Below are positions 43,584 to 52,789 of a DNA stretch of 64,000 bases, piece after piece. The notes beneath the pieces were generated by a model, which was given only the letters and a program-made list of their open reading frames with translations, ran no database searches and was not told the origin of the DNA. The position numbers and the translations under genes are program-made. This DNA comes from CAIXSC01 sp046349855. Lineage in GTDB: Bacteria; Planctomycetota; Planctomycetia; Pirellulales; Pirellulaceae. Where the stretch lies: the NCBI GenBank assembly GCA_046349855.1, contig JAXMBM010000008.1:97177-161176 (forward strand), read 5' to 3'. The stretch's first letter is position 1, and the number at the start of each line of letters is the position of its first letter.

Positions 43584-46500
43584 TTAGCCCGACGAGGCCG
43601 AGCATCGCGCGGGCGTGGAAACGAGCAAGGCGACAGGAAAGCTGCGCAGCAGATCGGCGACCCGCAGGCGGCGCGGGGCCGATGCGGCGGGAGGTGGCAC
43701 ACGTTCGCGCGTCAGGCGATTGTGATAGACGCCGTCTCCGAGGAACTCGGGCCATTCGAGCTCGGTGTTGTCCCACACGTCGCCCAGGGGTGGCGGGCCG
43801 CCGAAACCGACCAGCGATACGGTGAGTCGCGGGACGATCACCAGGGCCCGGTCGTTGCCCTGGCAGCGCGCGAACGCGACGACGTGATCGGCGAACCTTC
43901 CCGTGGCGACGAGTGGCTGGTAGTCCCCGCCGGTGAACAGGTCGGGAAACTGCCGGCGCGTTCGCAGAGCCACCAGGGTGAGGAACTGTTTGATCTGGCC
44001 GCGGGAGCGCCGCGCCAGCAGGCGCTGCAGAAAACGCCGTTCGCCAACCGCCTCCTGCGAATCGGCAGGTGAATCGGTGGCCGGATCGCTCCGTGGCGCT
44101 GGCCGCGGCGCCAGCCACTCCTCGACCGCCGTCGCGGGTTCTCCTCGACCGACTGCCCGGGCCATCTCGCCCAGAAGTTGCTGGAGGGACCGCCGTGCGG
44201 CAGCCATGTCGACCGGCTGGCGGTTATCTGGATCGACCAGCGTGCGACACCAGAGTTCCGTTCCCTGGTAGAAGTCGGGCACGCCTGGCGAACCGACTTT
44301 CAGCAGCAGCTGGGCAAGCGAGTTTCCGTAGCCGTGCTCGGCCACTCGACCGGCGAATTCGTCCATCTCGCGGAGGAACGGATGGCCGGTTTTCTCCTGC
44401 AGGACTCCGGCGACGAAATTGGCCAGGGCGACTTCGTAGGCCTCGTGGGGGCTGATCCAGCTCGTGTTGACCTTGGCTTCGCGGACGACCTTGAGCATGT
44501 ATTGCTGCAAGCGTTCGAGCAGGGCCACGCGCTGGCGACCCAGCGGAATGCGGTCCGGCCAGATCCCGACCAGCGTCTGGTACAGCAGGTACTCCGAGTT
44601 GCGGCTGGGGGCCTCGCCACCCTCGAGGTTGGTTTTGAGTCGCCGGTGCCAGCGACTCCACCGCAGCACGCGATCGTGCCATTCGCGGGGAACCTCGCTC
44701 AACACGTCGATGCGTGCCCGGAGGTCCTCACTGCGTTTGGTGTCATGGGTCGACGTGGCGTTCCAGGTGTGGGGCCAGAGGGGGAGCCGTGAGCGGTTGA
44801 GCTGGTGGAATTCGTCGACGGTCGAGCCAAACCGGGCTGGATGCCCACCCACCTCGTTCAGCGAGACGAGACGGTTGTAACGGTAGAAGGCAGTGTCTTC
44901 GACCGCTTTGGCCATGATCGGACCCGTCAACTGCTGGAACCTGCCGGCGAACCGTTGAATGGCGCGGCGCTCCTCCTCGTCGGCGTTCTCGTGATAGCGC
45001 AGCAGCAGGACATCGCGGACAAAATCGAACGTCGACGCGCTCATCGCCGGATGGTGCCGCTTGGCCCGCGCCACGGCTCGGTCGACATACTGTACGTCGC
45101 GCTCCAGCACGTTGTCAGGCTCAACGTAGGTCCGGTAGACGCTGAAGCATGCCACCACTTCCTGCAGCGAACGGGTCAGGTTGTGGAGCGTAAAGTCACG
45201 GGTCAGCCGGTTACGCTCGGAGATGCGATCGAGACGATGGCCGAGCATCTGCAATTCGCTTCCCATGCTCATCTTCACTATCAGCCGCTTGCACTGGTAA
45301 GCCAGCGTGTCGAAGTCGAGCGAGTTGCCGGAAAAGCGGGTGTACAGCGCTGTCAGCGGTCGCTCCCCCTGCGGTGCGACGAACAGGCCGTTGACCGTAT
45401 TGAGGAACTCGTAGCCGACCGTGCCGTGGACCGGCCAGTTCTCCGGCAGGGACTCATCGTAGGCCAGGATCTTCTCGACGATCACGTAGAGCAGGCGGCT
45501 CCAGGGCGACCCGGGTGTCGCGGTCGACGCACGGTAGGCGGCCAGCAACGGAGGTTCGAGGACGGGCCAGGGATCATCCGCCCACCCTGGGGACTGGGGC
45601 GAGACGACCGGAAACGGGGCGCTCATCCGCGACCACGCGCGGCGGCACATTTGCAGGAAGCGTTGCTCCTGCAGCTGCCGCAGGTAGCCGCGGGGATCGT
45701 ACAGCCCGTCGGGATGATCGATACGCACTCCGGTCAGAGTGCCCTCGTCCAGTAACTCGAACAACACGCGATGCGTTTCGGCGAACACCTGCGGCTGTTC
45801 GGTACAGATGGCCGCCAGTTCGTTGATGTCGAAGAACCGCCGATAGTTGATCTCATCCGCCGCGACACGCCAGTCGGCCAGCCGGTAGGCCTGGTCCCGC
45901 AACAAGTCATCCAGGGCGTCAAACGAACGTGGCTGTCCCACCTGGCCGTTGATACGCCGCACACTCGTTCGCAGGAATTCAGCGACCTCGGGGGAACGCT
46001 CGACCAGTTCGTGGAGCCGGCGTTTGACGATTTCCTTCTCACGCCGACGTTCCGTCCGTCGATCGTCGTCGGTCTCGGTGCGGGTCGGCAGGTTCTTGAT
46101 GGCGGTCAGGATGCTCAGCAGCTCCAGGACGTCAACATGCTGGGTGCCGAGTTGCTGGCAGAATTCGTCGAGCTGCGGTGCAAGGATTCGCAGATAGGAG
46201 CGGGGGGCGAGCGGGAACCGCCGCTCGAAGTAGCTGAGCGAGAACGAACCTGCCTCGTACTGCACCAGCAGCTGTCCCGCTTCGAGGACTTTACCGAACT
46301 GATCGCCCAACACGGGGAGCAGTACCTTGTAGGCAAGGTCGGGTTTGAGCGGCATCCAGTCGATGTCGAAATACGTTGCGTAGGGGGAACTGGGACCGTT
46401 TTCCAGCACGTCCTGCCACCAGACATTGAGCTGCGGCGCGTTGCTCATGTGATTGGGAACGACGTCGGCGAGCAGTCCCATGTCGTGCTCTCGCAGAGCG

Positions 46501-48767
46501 GAACGCAGCGAACGCAGATCGTCGAGCGTGCCGATTTCGGGATTGATGGCCCCGTGATCGACGATGTCGTATCCATGGAGACTTCCCGGATGCGCCTTGA
46601 GGAACGGGGAAGCGTAGAGATCGCTGATGCCGAGCGTGTAGAGGTAGGGGACCACGGCGGCGATGTCCCGAAACGTACATTGCCGTTGGAATTGGACTCG
46701 ATAAGTGGCCACGGGCAGAGTGGGGGTGGGCTGGTACTGCGGCAGCGCCTGCAGAATGCGGTCCACCATCCCAGACAATTCGCTCGGACGGCCGTCGCAG
46801 ATCGAGTCGGCGCACGTCGAGTCGGTGCCAGTCGAGTCGGTGCCAGTCGAGTCGGCGGTTCGTGGCAGCGCTGCGCCCAGTTTCGATGGCTCGTCCGAGT
46901 GCGGCGGCGCGGTGTGAGCGTCCGACATGCTGGGCTGCAGCACCACACACTCGAACGGTTGGAGCGCTGTCGGATCGCCTTCTTCCCGTGGTTCGGAGTT
47001 GCCGCGGTAACGGGAGCTGGCTGAGCGCAGGAGAACGGGCAGATGGCGGTAGGCGTCGGGCCAGGGGGCGGCGCGGGATCCCAGATGGAATAGACAGATC
47101 ACGCGCTGGGAGCCCGTGCCGCGCTGCAGCACCAGCAGGGGAGTGGACTGGCCGCTATCGGCGAGCCCGGCGGACCGGTGTTGAAAATCGCGCAACGCGG
47201 GCAGCCGGCTCCGTAGTGCGAGCAGATCGTGGTACAGCTGCCGCAGCCCGGCCTGCGTCGATCCGGCAGGCCACTCCCAGGTCAACTGGGCCGCGGCAAA
47301 CGTGGCTGGGTCGCACGGGTCGGGAACCGCCTCGGCCCAGGCAAACCGCGCGAACTCAGCGCGCCGCCCGCCCCGCACCGCGGCCTGGAGGGCCGGGTCG
47401 GCGAAGTCGCAGAAGAAAGGAAACGGCCGGCACTCGCCGTATTCCTCTCCCATGAACAGCAGCGGCAGGTAGGGCGCGAGCAGCAGCAGGCAGGCTGACA
47501 GGCGCTGAGCGTCGGGAGGAAGCAACGTCCCGAGGCGATCGCCCAGCGCTCGATTGCCGATCTGATCGTGTGTCTGGATGCTCACCACGAACCGCTCGCC
47601 CCCGTGAGCTCCGACGGGGCGACCGTGAGGATGGCCACGAAACGGGCTGAACTGCCCGTCGTAGACGAATACGTCGTTCAGTGCTTTGACCAGCTGGCGG
47701 GGTGGATCGTCGAAGTCGACGTAGTATCCGTCGCGCTCGCCCGTCAGCAGGGCGTGCACGCAGTGATGAAAGTCGTCGTTCCATTGCGCGTCCAGCCCGT
47801 ATCCGCCGCGGGCGGGAGGATCGAGCAATCGCGCGTCGTTCTGATTGCTTTCCGCGATCACATGCACCGGTCGGCCAAGCCGCCGAGCTTCTTCCGCCGC
47901 CACCTGCTGGATCTCCTGCAGGATGTGCGGCTGGTGGTCGTCGCACAGGGCGTGGACGGCATCCAATCGCAGTCCGTCCAGTTCGAACGTGCGAATCCAG
48001 TAGCGAACATGATCGAGCACGAAGGACCGCATCCCTGCGCTTCCCCGGTCGTCGAAATTCACGGCATCACCCCAGGGAGTCTGATGTCGAGCGGTGAAGC
48101 ACGGAGCAAACTCGGCCAGATAATTCCCCTCGGGTCCGAAGTGGCTGTAGACAACATCCACGATCACCGCCAGGTCGTGAGCGTGGCACGCATCCACCAA
48201 CCTTTGCAGGCCCGCCGGCCCGCCATAACTGTGCTGCACCGCGAACCAGTAGGTGCCGTCGTAGCCCCAACCCCGAGTACCAGGGAACTGGCCCAATGGC
48301 ATCAATTCGATGGCGGTGATCCCCAGCGACCGCAAGGCGGGGAGACGCGACCGCAGAGCGTCGAAGGTTCCTTCCGGCGTGAACGTGCCGACATGCAGTT
48401 CGTACGTCACCAGTTCGTCGAGACGTTTCCCGGTCCAGGCGACCGAGGACCGTTGGCGCGGATCGGGGCGCCAGACCGCGGAAGGTCCATGCACTCCTTC
48501 CGGCTGCCAACGCGACGCCGGGTCGGGCCGCGCGCGGTCACCGTCCAGGCGATACAGATAGCGCTGGCCAACTGGCACATGATCCGCGGTGTACTCGAAG
48601 CAACCGCCTTCACGCGGGCGCATCGGGCAGCTGGTCCACGAGTCGCTCGTCGCCAGCAGCAGGTCGACGCGGGCAGCGCGGGGCGCCCACAGATTCCAGC
48701 TACCGCCGTCGCCGCGCGGCTGGAAGCCGTGGACGAATGGCTGGCACGTTTTCGCTGTGCGGTTCAT
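43584..48767 (-). CDS. treZ-treY: TreZ-TreY fusion: maltooligosyltrehalose trehalohydrolase plus maltooligosyltrehalose synthase
   Basis: A single open frame of about 1727 residues. Residues 1-600 are TreZ: an N-terminal CBM48-like domain (GSWNLWAPRAARVDLLLATS), then the GH13 barrel with ELHVGTFTPEGTFDALRSRL, GWGYDGTYWFAVQHSYGGP, FELDGLRLDAVHAL (nucleophile Asp), VHVIAESNQNDARLL (acid Glu) and WNDDFHHCVHALLTGERDGY. A Thr/Asp/Ser linker (TADSTGTDSTGTDSTCADS) follows. The rest is TreY: PVATYRVQFQRQCTFRDIAA, ISDLYASPFLKAHPGSLHGY, DIVDHGAINPEIGT and VRIDHPDGLYDP. TreY converts the reducing end of maltodextrin to trehalose and TreZ releases it. An internal Met at 46928 marks where TreY would normally start, but no stop separates the two. 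Confidence 0.9.
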   Translation of the reverse strand: MNRTAKTCQPFVHGFQPRGDGGSWNLWAPRAARVDLLLATSDSWTSCPMRPREGGCFEYTADHVPVGQRYLYRLDGDRARPDPASRWQPEGVHGPSAVWRPDPRQRSSVAWTGKRLDELVTYELHVGTFTPEGTFDALRSRLPALRSLGITAIELMPLGQFPGTRGWGYDGTYWFAVQHSYGGPAGLQRLVDACHAHDLAVIVDVVYSHFGPEGNYLAEFAPCFTARHQTPWGDAVNFDDRGSAGMRSFVLDHVRYWIRTFELDGLRLDAVHALCDDHQPHILQEIQQVAAEEARRLGRPVHVIAESNQNDARLLDPPARGGYGLDAQWNDDFHHCVHALLTGERDGYYVDFDDPPRQLVKALNDVFVYDGQFSPFRGHPHGRPVGAHGGERFVVSIQTHDQIGNRALGDRLGTLLPPDAQRLSACLLLLAPYLPLLFMGEEYGECRPFPFFCDFADPALQAAVRGGRRAEFARFAWAEAVPDPCDPATFAAAQLTWEWPAGSTQAGLRQLYHDLLALRSRLPALRDFQHRSAGLADSGQSTPLLVLQRGTGSQRVICLFHLGSRAAPWPDAYRHLPVLLRSASSRYRGNSEPREEGDPTALQPFECVVLQPSMSDAHTAPPHSDEPSKLGAALPRTADSTGTDSTGTDSTCADSICDGRPSELSGMVDRILQALPQYQPTPTLPVATYRVQFQRQCTFRDIAAVVPYLYTLGISDLYASPFLKAHPGSLHGYDIVDHGAINPEIGTLDDLRSLRSALREHDMGLLADVVPNHMSNAPQLNVWWQDVLENGPSSPYATYFDIDWMPLKPDLAYKVLLPVLGDQFGKVLEAGQLLVQYEAGSFSLSYFERRFPLAPRSYLRILAPQLDEFCQQLGTQHVDVLELLSILTAIKNLPTRTETDDDRRTERRREKEIVKRRLHELVERSPEVAEFLRTSVRRINGQVGQPRSFDALDDLLRDQAYRLADWRVAADEINYRRFFDINELAAICTEQPQVFAETHRVLFELLDEGTLTGVRIDHPDGLYDPRGYLRQLQEQRFLQMCRRAWSRMSAPFPVVSPQSPGWADDPWPVLEPPLLAAYRASTATPGSPWSRLLYVIVEKILAYDESLPENWPVHGTVGYEFLNTVNGLFVAPQGERPLTALYTRFSGNSLDFDTLAYQCKRLIVKMSMGSELQMLGHRLDRISERNRLTRDFTLHNLTRSLQEVVACFSVYRTYVEPDNVLERDVQYVDRAVARAKRHHPAMSASTFDFVRDVLLLRYHENADEEERRAIQRFAGRFQQLTGPIMAKAVEDTAFYRYNRLVSLNEVGGHPARFGSTVDEFHQLNRSRLPLWPHTWNATSTHDTKRSEDLRARIDVLSEVPREWHDRVLRWSRWHRRLKTNLEGGEAPSRNSEYLLYQTLVGIWPDRIPLGRQRVALLERLQQYMLKVVREAKVNTSWISPHEAYEVALANFVAGVLQEKTGHPFLREMDEFAGRVAEHGYGNSLAQLLLKVGSPGVPDFYQGTELWCRTLVDPDNRQPVDMAAARRSLQQLLGEMARAVGRGEPATAVEEWLAPRPAPRSDPATDSPADSQEAVGERRFLQRLLARRSRGQIKQFLTLVALRTRRQFPDLFTGGDYQPLVATGRFADHVVAFARCQGNDRALVIVPRLTVSLVGFGGPPPLGDVWDNTELEWPEFLGDGVYHNRLTRERVPPPAASAPRRLRVADLLRSFPVALLVSTPARCSASSG

Positions 48768-49579
48768 GACCACCACTGCTTGTAGAGGAGTTTCGATCCC
48801 GGAGACGCGAGTCGGTCGAGAGTCCCTCAGCCAAGGTCGGCCAGTTCCTTTGAGCGGCGGAGTGTGACGATGCGTTGATCTTCAGCCGGCGCAACGACGT
48901 CGCGCGCGCCGCGCCGGGGCGTGGCGTGTCTCTGCGTCTGGTGCGAGAGTCAAAGCAATCGCCGTGCCGCCGCCGAGAATGTCCGTTCCCGGTTGAGGGA
49001 GCGGATGGATTGGTGGCTTCTTAGGGGTCGAGCAAGTGGTCGTGGTCCCGTCGGCAGGACCTCGTCCAGGGGGAGGAGTGACAAGAGACCTTACGAACGT
49101 GGAAAAGCCCTTTCCCCGCAGGCTCGCGTCGCGCCTCATTCGGGCCGCGGGGCGCGGCAGCAGTTTGATGAATCTCCTGATCCTGGCGGCGTGTGATCTG
49201 TCCTTTCAGCTGTACCGAGTTGAAAGCCGTCGCTGGCCACTGGTCGAACCGGACGCCTGGCTGGTCATCGTGGTTGTCATGAGTGCCCTGGGAATCCTGT
49301 ATCACCTGACCTAGCACCAGACATCTCAGGAAGTTGATTTGCCACACCACATGCCAAGCCCCCCATGAGATGGGGTAGAGGAGGCTCGGCGCATGTTCGC
49401 TGATCGACCGTTTTGTTACGATTTCTGCAGTGGTCACCGCTGCTATGCCGGTGACGAGACACTACTATTCTGGCAAATCTGGATATTTGATCGCTCGCAC
49501 AAACATGGGCAAACGAGGACTGCGGCTGGCCGATGGCGGGGCTCGTCGTGGCAGCGTTTCCCGAGGAAAGGCTGCAACA
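48768..49579. other. Divergent intergenic region, possible small membrane ORF only
   Basis: About 810 bp upstream of both the trehalose genes and the NTF2-like gene. The only candidate gene is a 48-codon ORF at 49168-49314 (starting at an ATG, encoding FQLYRVESRRWPLVEPDAWL and then a hydrophobic VIVVVMSALGILYHL tail). It has no clear ribosome binding site, so I do not list it separately. No repeats or RNA genes are evident. Confidence 0.4.
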
Positions 49580-50536
49580 ATGTGGGATGGCATGAGGGTG
49601 CGCTGTGTGATCGGGCTGGTCACGCTGCTGGTTGTGGGGGGACTGACGGTGCGCGATGCCGGAGCTCAACCGGCCGCCAAGAACAAGCCGACGGATCCGC
49701 CGGCGGCGTCCGGAGCCGATAGTCGCGCGGCCGATCGCGCGGCGATTGCCGCTCGACGGGAGTCGTTCTCCAAAGCCTTCGAGTCGCGGGATGCGGAGGC
49801 ACTGGCGGCGCATTGGACGAGTGACGGTGAGTATGAGAACGAGGCGGGGGTGGCGGTCCAGGGACGAGGGGAACTGGCGAAGGCGTTTGCGGCTTTTTTT
49901 GCGAAGACTCCCGAGGTCCAAGCCGAATTGCACCCCGAGTCGCTGAAGTTTGTGGGGCAAGACACGGCGTTGAGCGAAGGTACCGTGGTGGTGCGGCAGG
50001 GGCTGGCGCAATCGGCCACCCGTGCTCGGTATTCGGCCTTGCTGGTTCGCGAAGAGGGACGCTGGCAATTGGCCAAGTATGCGGAAACAGCGTCCCCGGA
50101 ACCGGCGCTCGACGATCTGAGCTGGCTTATCGGCGAGTGGAAGTCGTCGCGCGGCGAAGGCGCGGAGATCCGCACGGTCTACACGTGGTCCGCGAACAAG
50201 AAATTCATCTACGTCGACTTCACCTTGCAGGAGCAAGGTCTGTCGTTGAGTGGCAAGCAGGTGATTGGGATCGACCCGGCGACGCGGCAGATTCGTTCCT
50301 GGACGTTTGAGGCCGACGGTGGCGTGGGGGTCGGTGACTGGAGCCGGGATGGCGATCACTGGGTCATCACCGCCACGGGGACGCTGGCGGACGGTCGGTC
50401 CCTGAACGAAACGAACGTACTGCGTCGCGTGAGTGCGGATGTGGTCACCTGGCAGTCGGTGAACCGGCAGCTGGCCGACAACGACTTCCCTGATCTGCCG
50501 CCGGTGAAGGTCGCGCGCGTCAAGGCTCAGAAGTAG
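49580..50536 (+). CDS. Secreted NTF2-like (SnoaL/SgcJ-type) protein
   Basis: A 318-residue exported protein. AGGAAAGG lies eight bases before the ATG at 49580, and a signal peptide (VRCVIGLVTLLVVGGLTVRD) follows. Residues about 45-165 form an NTF2-like cone fold as in SgcJ/EcaC proteins: SFSKAFESRDAEALAAHWTS, DGEYENEAGVAVQGRGELAK and LVREEGRWQLAKYAET. The C-terminal half (LSWLIGEWKSSRGEGAEIRT, WSANKKFIYVDFTLQEQG, SWTFEADGGVGVGDWSRDGD) is a second beta-rich domain resembling the calycin-like DUF1579 pattern. Such proteins bind small molecules; some are enzymes. No catalytic residues can be assigned. Confidence 0.8.
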   Translation: MWDGMRVRCVIGLVTLLVVGGLTVRDAGAQPAAKNKPTDPPAASGADSRAADRAAIAARRESFSKAFESRDAEALAAHWTSDGEYENEAGVAVQGRGELAKAFAAFFAKTPEVQAELHPESLKFVGQDTALSEGTVVVRQGLAQSATRARYSALLVREEGRWQLAKYAETASPEPALDDLSWLIGEWKSSRGEGAEIRTVYTWSANKKFIYVDFTLQEQGLSLSGKQVIGIDPATRQIRSWTFEADGGVGVGDWSRDGDHWVITATGTLADGRSLNETNVLRRVSADVVTWQSVNRQLADNDFPDLPPVKVARVKAQK

Positions 50537-50600
50537 TCAGGCATGCCGGTCCTGCACGATGCCGTCACACGAACATCACATCTTTGGGGAGAGGTCGCAG

Positions 50601-51995
50601 ATGAAGGTCAACTGGTTGATCGCGGTTTTGGTCGGGTTGTCGCTGGTTGGGTTGGGGTCCGATCTGTACGCTCAGCGCGGAGGCAAGGGGGGACCGGGCG
50701 GTGGCGGTGGCGGTCGCGGTGGTCCGCCTCATAACGAACCGCATGGCGGTGGTCCTGGGCGCGGTGGGCCGGGTGGTCCCGGAGGTTCGCCCGGCGGTGG
50801 AGGTTCACACGGTGGTGGAGCTCCGCACGGGAGCGGGGGAATTGGCGGGGGGTTGTCCCCCTCCGCCGGCCGTGGTCCCAGCTCGCCGGGCGGCCGCGAT
50901 TCGTTTGGTCCCGGCGGGGGTGGCTCACGCGGTGGTGCTCCGGGGGGAGCATCGGAACGGCCCGCCACGGGAGCTCGGCCGGGTGAGACGCCCAATCGAC
51001 CAGGGGCGGGAGCCGGTGGCGTGGGTGGCCCGGCGAGCGGCGTGGGGGTACGGCCCGGTGTCGGTGCGGGCGGAGCAGGTGGCCCGGCCAGCGGAGTTGG
51101 TGTCCGTCCGGGGGTCGGAGCCGGCGGGGCAGGTGGACCGGCAAGTGGTGTGGGAGTACGCCCCGGAGTTGGCGCGGGGGGCGCAGGCGGTCCGGCGAGC
51201 GGCGTCGGAGTGCGTCCGGGTGTTGGAGCGGGCGGAGTCGGTGGCCCGGCCAGCGGCGTCGGGGTTTTCCCAGGAGAGGGTGCGGGGCGCATGGGCGTGC
51301 CCGGAAATCCCGCGGCCCGCGCCTATGGGACGCGCTACGTGTCCGATGCGGCACTCACGGATCAGGCGGCGGCGGTCCGCGCGGCCGACTATCGTGCCTA
51401 CGATACGGCCGCCTTCGCCGCCTACTCGACAGCGTGGCCGCCGACCCATCTGACCACGGGCTCGGTCTATACCCATCCGGGATACAGCGCCTTGGCCGTT
51501 GGACTCAAAATGGACTCACAGCCCATGCCGTACGACTACGGGGGAAATGTGGTGGTGCAGTCGGACGCCGTCTACGTGAATGGCTCGCCGAGCGGATCGC
51601 CTCAGCAGTATTCCCAGCAAGCGGCGCAGATCGCGGCGACTGGACAAATGGCTGAAGTGCCAGATACCAGCAAGTGGTTGCCTCTGGGAGTCTTCGCACT
51701 GGTCGAAGGAGATGCCACGAACTCGAACGACGTGTTTCAGATTGTCGTCAACCCGCATGGGATCATTCGCGGCAATTACCACCAGCTGTCGACCGATCAG
51801 ATGGTCCCGATTTCGGGATCGATCGACCGGCAGACGCAACGGGCCGCCTGGACCATCGGCCAGGACAAGACACCGGTCTACGATGCCGGGGTGGCGAACC
51901 TCACCAAGGACGCGACTCCCATCCTGATCCACCTGGAGGATGGACAGATCCGCCAGATGAGCCTCGTGCGACTCGAACAGCCCGCGGCTCAGTGA
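50601..51995 (+). CDS. Gly-rich secreted protein with 18-residue tandem repeats
   Basis: A 464-residue protein of the type often annotated in planctomycetes as mu-protocadherin-like. A signal peptide (LIAVLVGLSLVGLGSDLYAQ) follows GAGAGG and the ATG at 50601. Residues 25-135 are Gly/Pro/Arg/His-rich low complexity. They are followed by five 18-residue repeats (GVGAGGAGGPASGVGVRP consensus), then a globular C-terminal half: TRYVSDAALTDQAAAVRAAD, YDYGGNVVVQSDAVYVNGSP and WLPLGVFALVEGDATNSNDV, ending in a beta-rich region. The N-terminal half resembles an extracellular spacer, and the C-terminal domain could be a surface or cell-wall-associated module. A strong hairpin follows the stop. Confidence 0.8.
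   Translation: MKVNWLIAVLVGLSLVGLGSDLYAQRGGKGGPGGGGGGRGGPPHNEPHGGGPGRGGPGGPGGSPGGGGSHGGGAPHGSGGIGGGLSPSAGRGPSSPGGRDSFGPGGGGSRGGAPGGASERPATGARPGETPNRPGAGAGGVGGPASGVGVRPGVGAGGAGGPASGVGVRPGVGAGGAGGPASGVGVRPGVGAGGAGGPASGVGVRPGVGAGGVGGPASGVGVFPGEGAGRMGVPGNPAARAYGTRYVSDAALTDQAAAVRAADYRAYDTAAFAAYSTAWPPTHLTTGSVYTHPGYSALAVGLKMDSQPMPYDYGGNVVVQSDAVYVNGSPSGSPQQYSQQAAQIAATGQMAEVPDTSKWLPLGVFALVEGDATNSNDVFQIVVNPHGIIRGNYHQLSTDQMVPISGSIDRQTQRAAWTIGQDKTPVYDAGVANLTKDATPILIHLEDGQIRQMSLVRLEQPAAQ
51003..51272. repeat. 54-bp coding tandem repeat, five units
   Basis: Five consecutive 54-bp units encode nearly identical 18-residue blocks in the Gly-rich protein. The DNA copies differ at many third codon positions while the protein changes only at Ala/Val, the first Gly-Ala pair and the last Arg-to-Phe. 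The array is therefore old and kept under selection at protein level rather than recently duplicated. Confidence 0.85.
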
Positions 51996-52024
51996 GCGCC
52001 AGGTGGTTAGCCGGTGACACGCCA

Positions 52025-52049
52025 GCCGGCCGGAAGGAGTCCGGCCGGC
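52025..52049 (+). terminator. Strong hairpin after the Gly-rich protein gene
   Basis: GCCGGCCGGA-AGGAG-TCCGGCCGGC is a perfect 10-bp stem with a 5-base loop, starting 30 bp after the stop at 51995. No T-run follows, so it may act as a Rho-assisted terminator or mRNA stabiliser rather than a classic intrinsic terminator. Confidence 0.6.
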
Positions 52050-52056
52050 GACCACT

Positions 52057-52110
52057 GTGAACTGCCAGGCTGCAGTGAACTGGCAGACCGCAGTGAACTG
52101 GCATGAGGCA
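52057..52110. repeat. 18-bp tandem repeat, three units
   Basis: GTGAACTGCCAGGCTGCA, GTGAACTGGCAGACCGCA and GTGAACTGGCATGAGGCA follow each other without gap. The repeats are noncoding and directly follow the hairpin at 52025-52049. Confidence 0.7.
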
Positions 52111-52162
52111 GTGTGAAGTACTCATTTGGGCGCGACCTAGCGTGGATGATGGCAGGACGGCG

Positions 52163-52294
52163 CATAGTCGTGGACCACTCCGTGGTCCAACGTCCCTGTG
52201 TCCGGCGAATGTCCCTGTGTCCGGCGAATGTCCCCGTGTCCGGACGTACGTCCCTGTGTCCGGACGTTGGATCGCGGAGCGATCCACGACTATG
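52163..52294. repeat. Structured 132-bp element: 33-bp covarying inverted repeats around four 19-20-bp tandem units
   Basis: The arms 52163-52195 and 52262-52294 are inverted copies with four differences. Each arm contains its own 7-bp hairpin (GGACCAC-TCC-GTGGTCC on the left, GGATCGC-GGA-GCGATCC on the right). The four differences are two base-pair substitutions that preserve both hairpins. Between and overlapping the arms are four direct repeats of about ACGTCCCTGTGTCCGGCGA, starting at 52190, 52209, 52228 and 52248. No ORF is present. Confidence 0.75.
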
Positions 52295-52325
52295 ACAACC
52301 TGGCGGTGTCCAGCTGGGCGTTTTG

Positions 52326-52368
52326 GTACGGTTCGGCAACCCGCAGCGTTTGGGTTGGACAGAGCACT
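52326..52368. repeat. Partial third copy (C) of the dispersed repeat end
   Basis: The sequence around GGTTCGGCAACCCGCAGCG and TTGGACAGAGCACT matches the right end of the 125-bp element at 22384-22508. It overlaps the stop codon of the OsmC gene, just as copy A abuts the stop of a minus-strand gene. Confidence 0.5.
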
Positions 52369-52789
52369 ATTCGTAGACGAACTCCATCGGCATATCGATG
52401 TCGGGATGGAGGCTCTGGTGGACCGGACAGTGCCGGGCGGCGGCTTCCAGCCGAGTCCGGTCGGCTTCGCTCAGCTGGGCGGCCTGAGCGGCCGGGATGG
52501 TGATCGTTATCGGCAAACGGCCGATGCGGCGCGTGGGGAGCTGGATCATTTCCTTGCGGACGTGGACGCGCGTCCCGCGCAGGTCCAGACTGTGCCGCTG
52601 AGCGATAATGCCCATGATGGTCAGTACACAGGCACCCAGGGCGGTGGCGACGAGGTCCGTGGGGGAAAAACTTTCGCCCTTGCCGTGGTTATCCCGCGGC
52701 GCGTCGGTCAGCACTTCGGTTTGCGACGGCCCATGACAGGCGCGGCAGCGCAATTCTCCCTCGTACACCACGTCGATCTCGACGGACAT
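52367..52789 (-). CDS. OsmC/Ohr family peroxide reductase-like protein
   Basis: A 140-residue OsmC-fold protein with both redox cysteines: Cys54 in ATALGACVLTIMGI and Cys121 in AARHCPVHQSLHP. The family blocks SFSPTDLVATALGAC and TDAPRDNHGKGE are also present. OsmC/Ohr enzymes reduce organic hydroperoxides in the cytoplasm using dithiols. The YhfA-like features (short N-terminus, LRCRACHGP) suggest the broader OsmC group, not strict Ohr. The gene is alone on the minus strand and diverges from the SGNH gene at 52990. Its 3' end overlaps a dispersed repeat. Confidence 0.9.
   Translation of the reverse strand: MSVEIDVVYEGELRCRACHGPSQTEVLTDAPRDNHGKGESFSPTDLVATALGACVLTIMGIIAQRHSLDLRGTRVHVRKEMIQLPTRRIGRLPITITIPAAQAAQLSEADRTRLEAAARHCPVHQSLHPDIDMPMEFVYE

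Noticed and set aside
50729..51292. A Pro/Thr-rich minus-strand frame opposite the Gly-rich protein.
   Set aside because: It is only the antisense of the Gly codon repeats (GGN becomes CCN) and has no start context.
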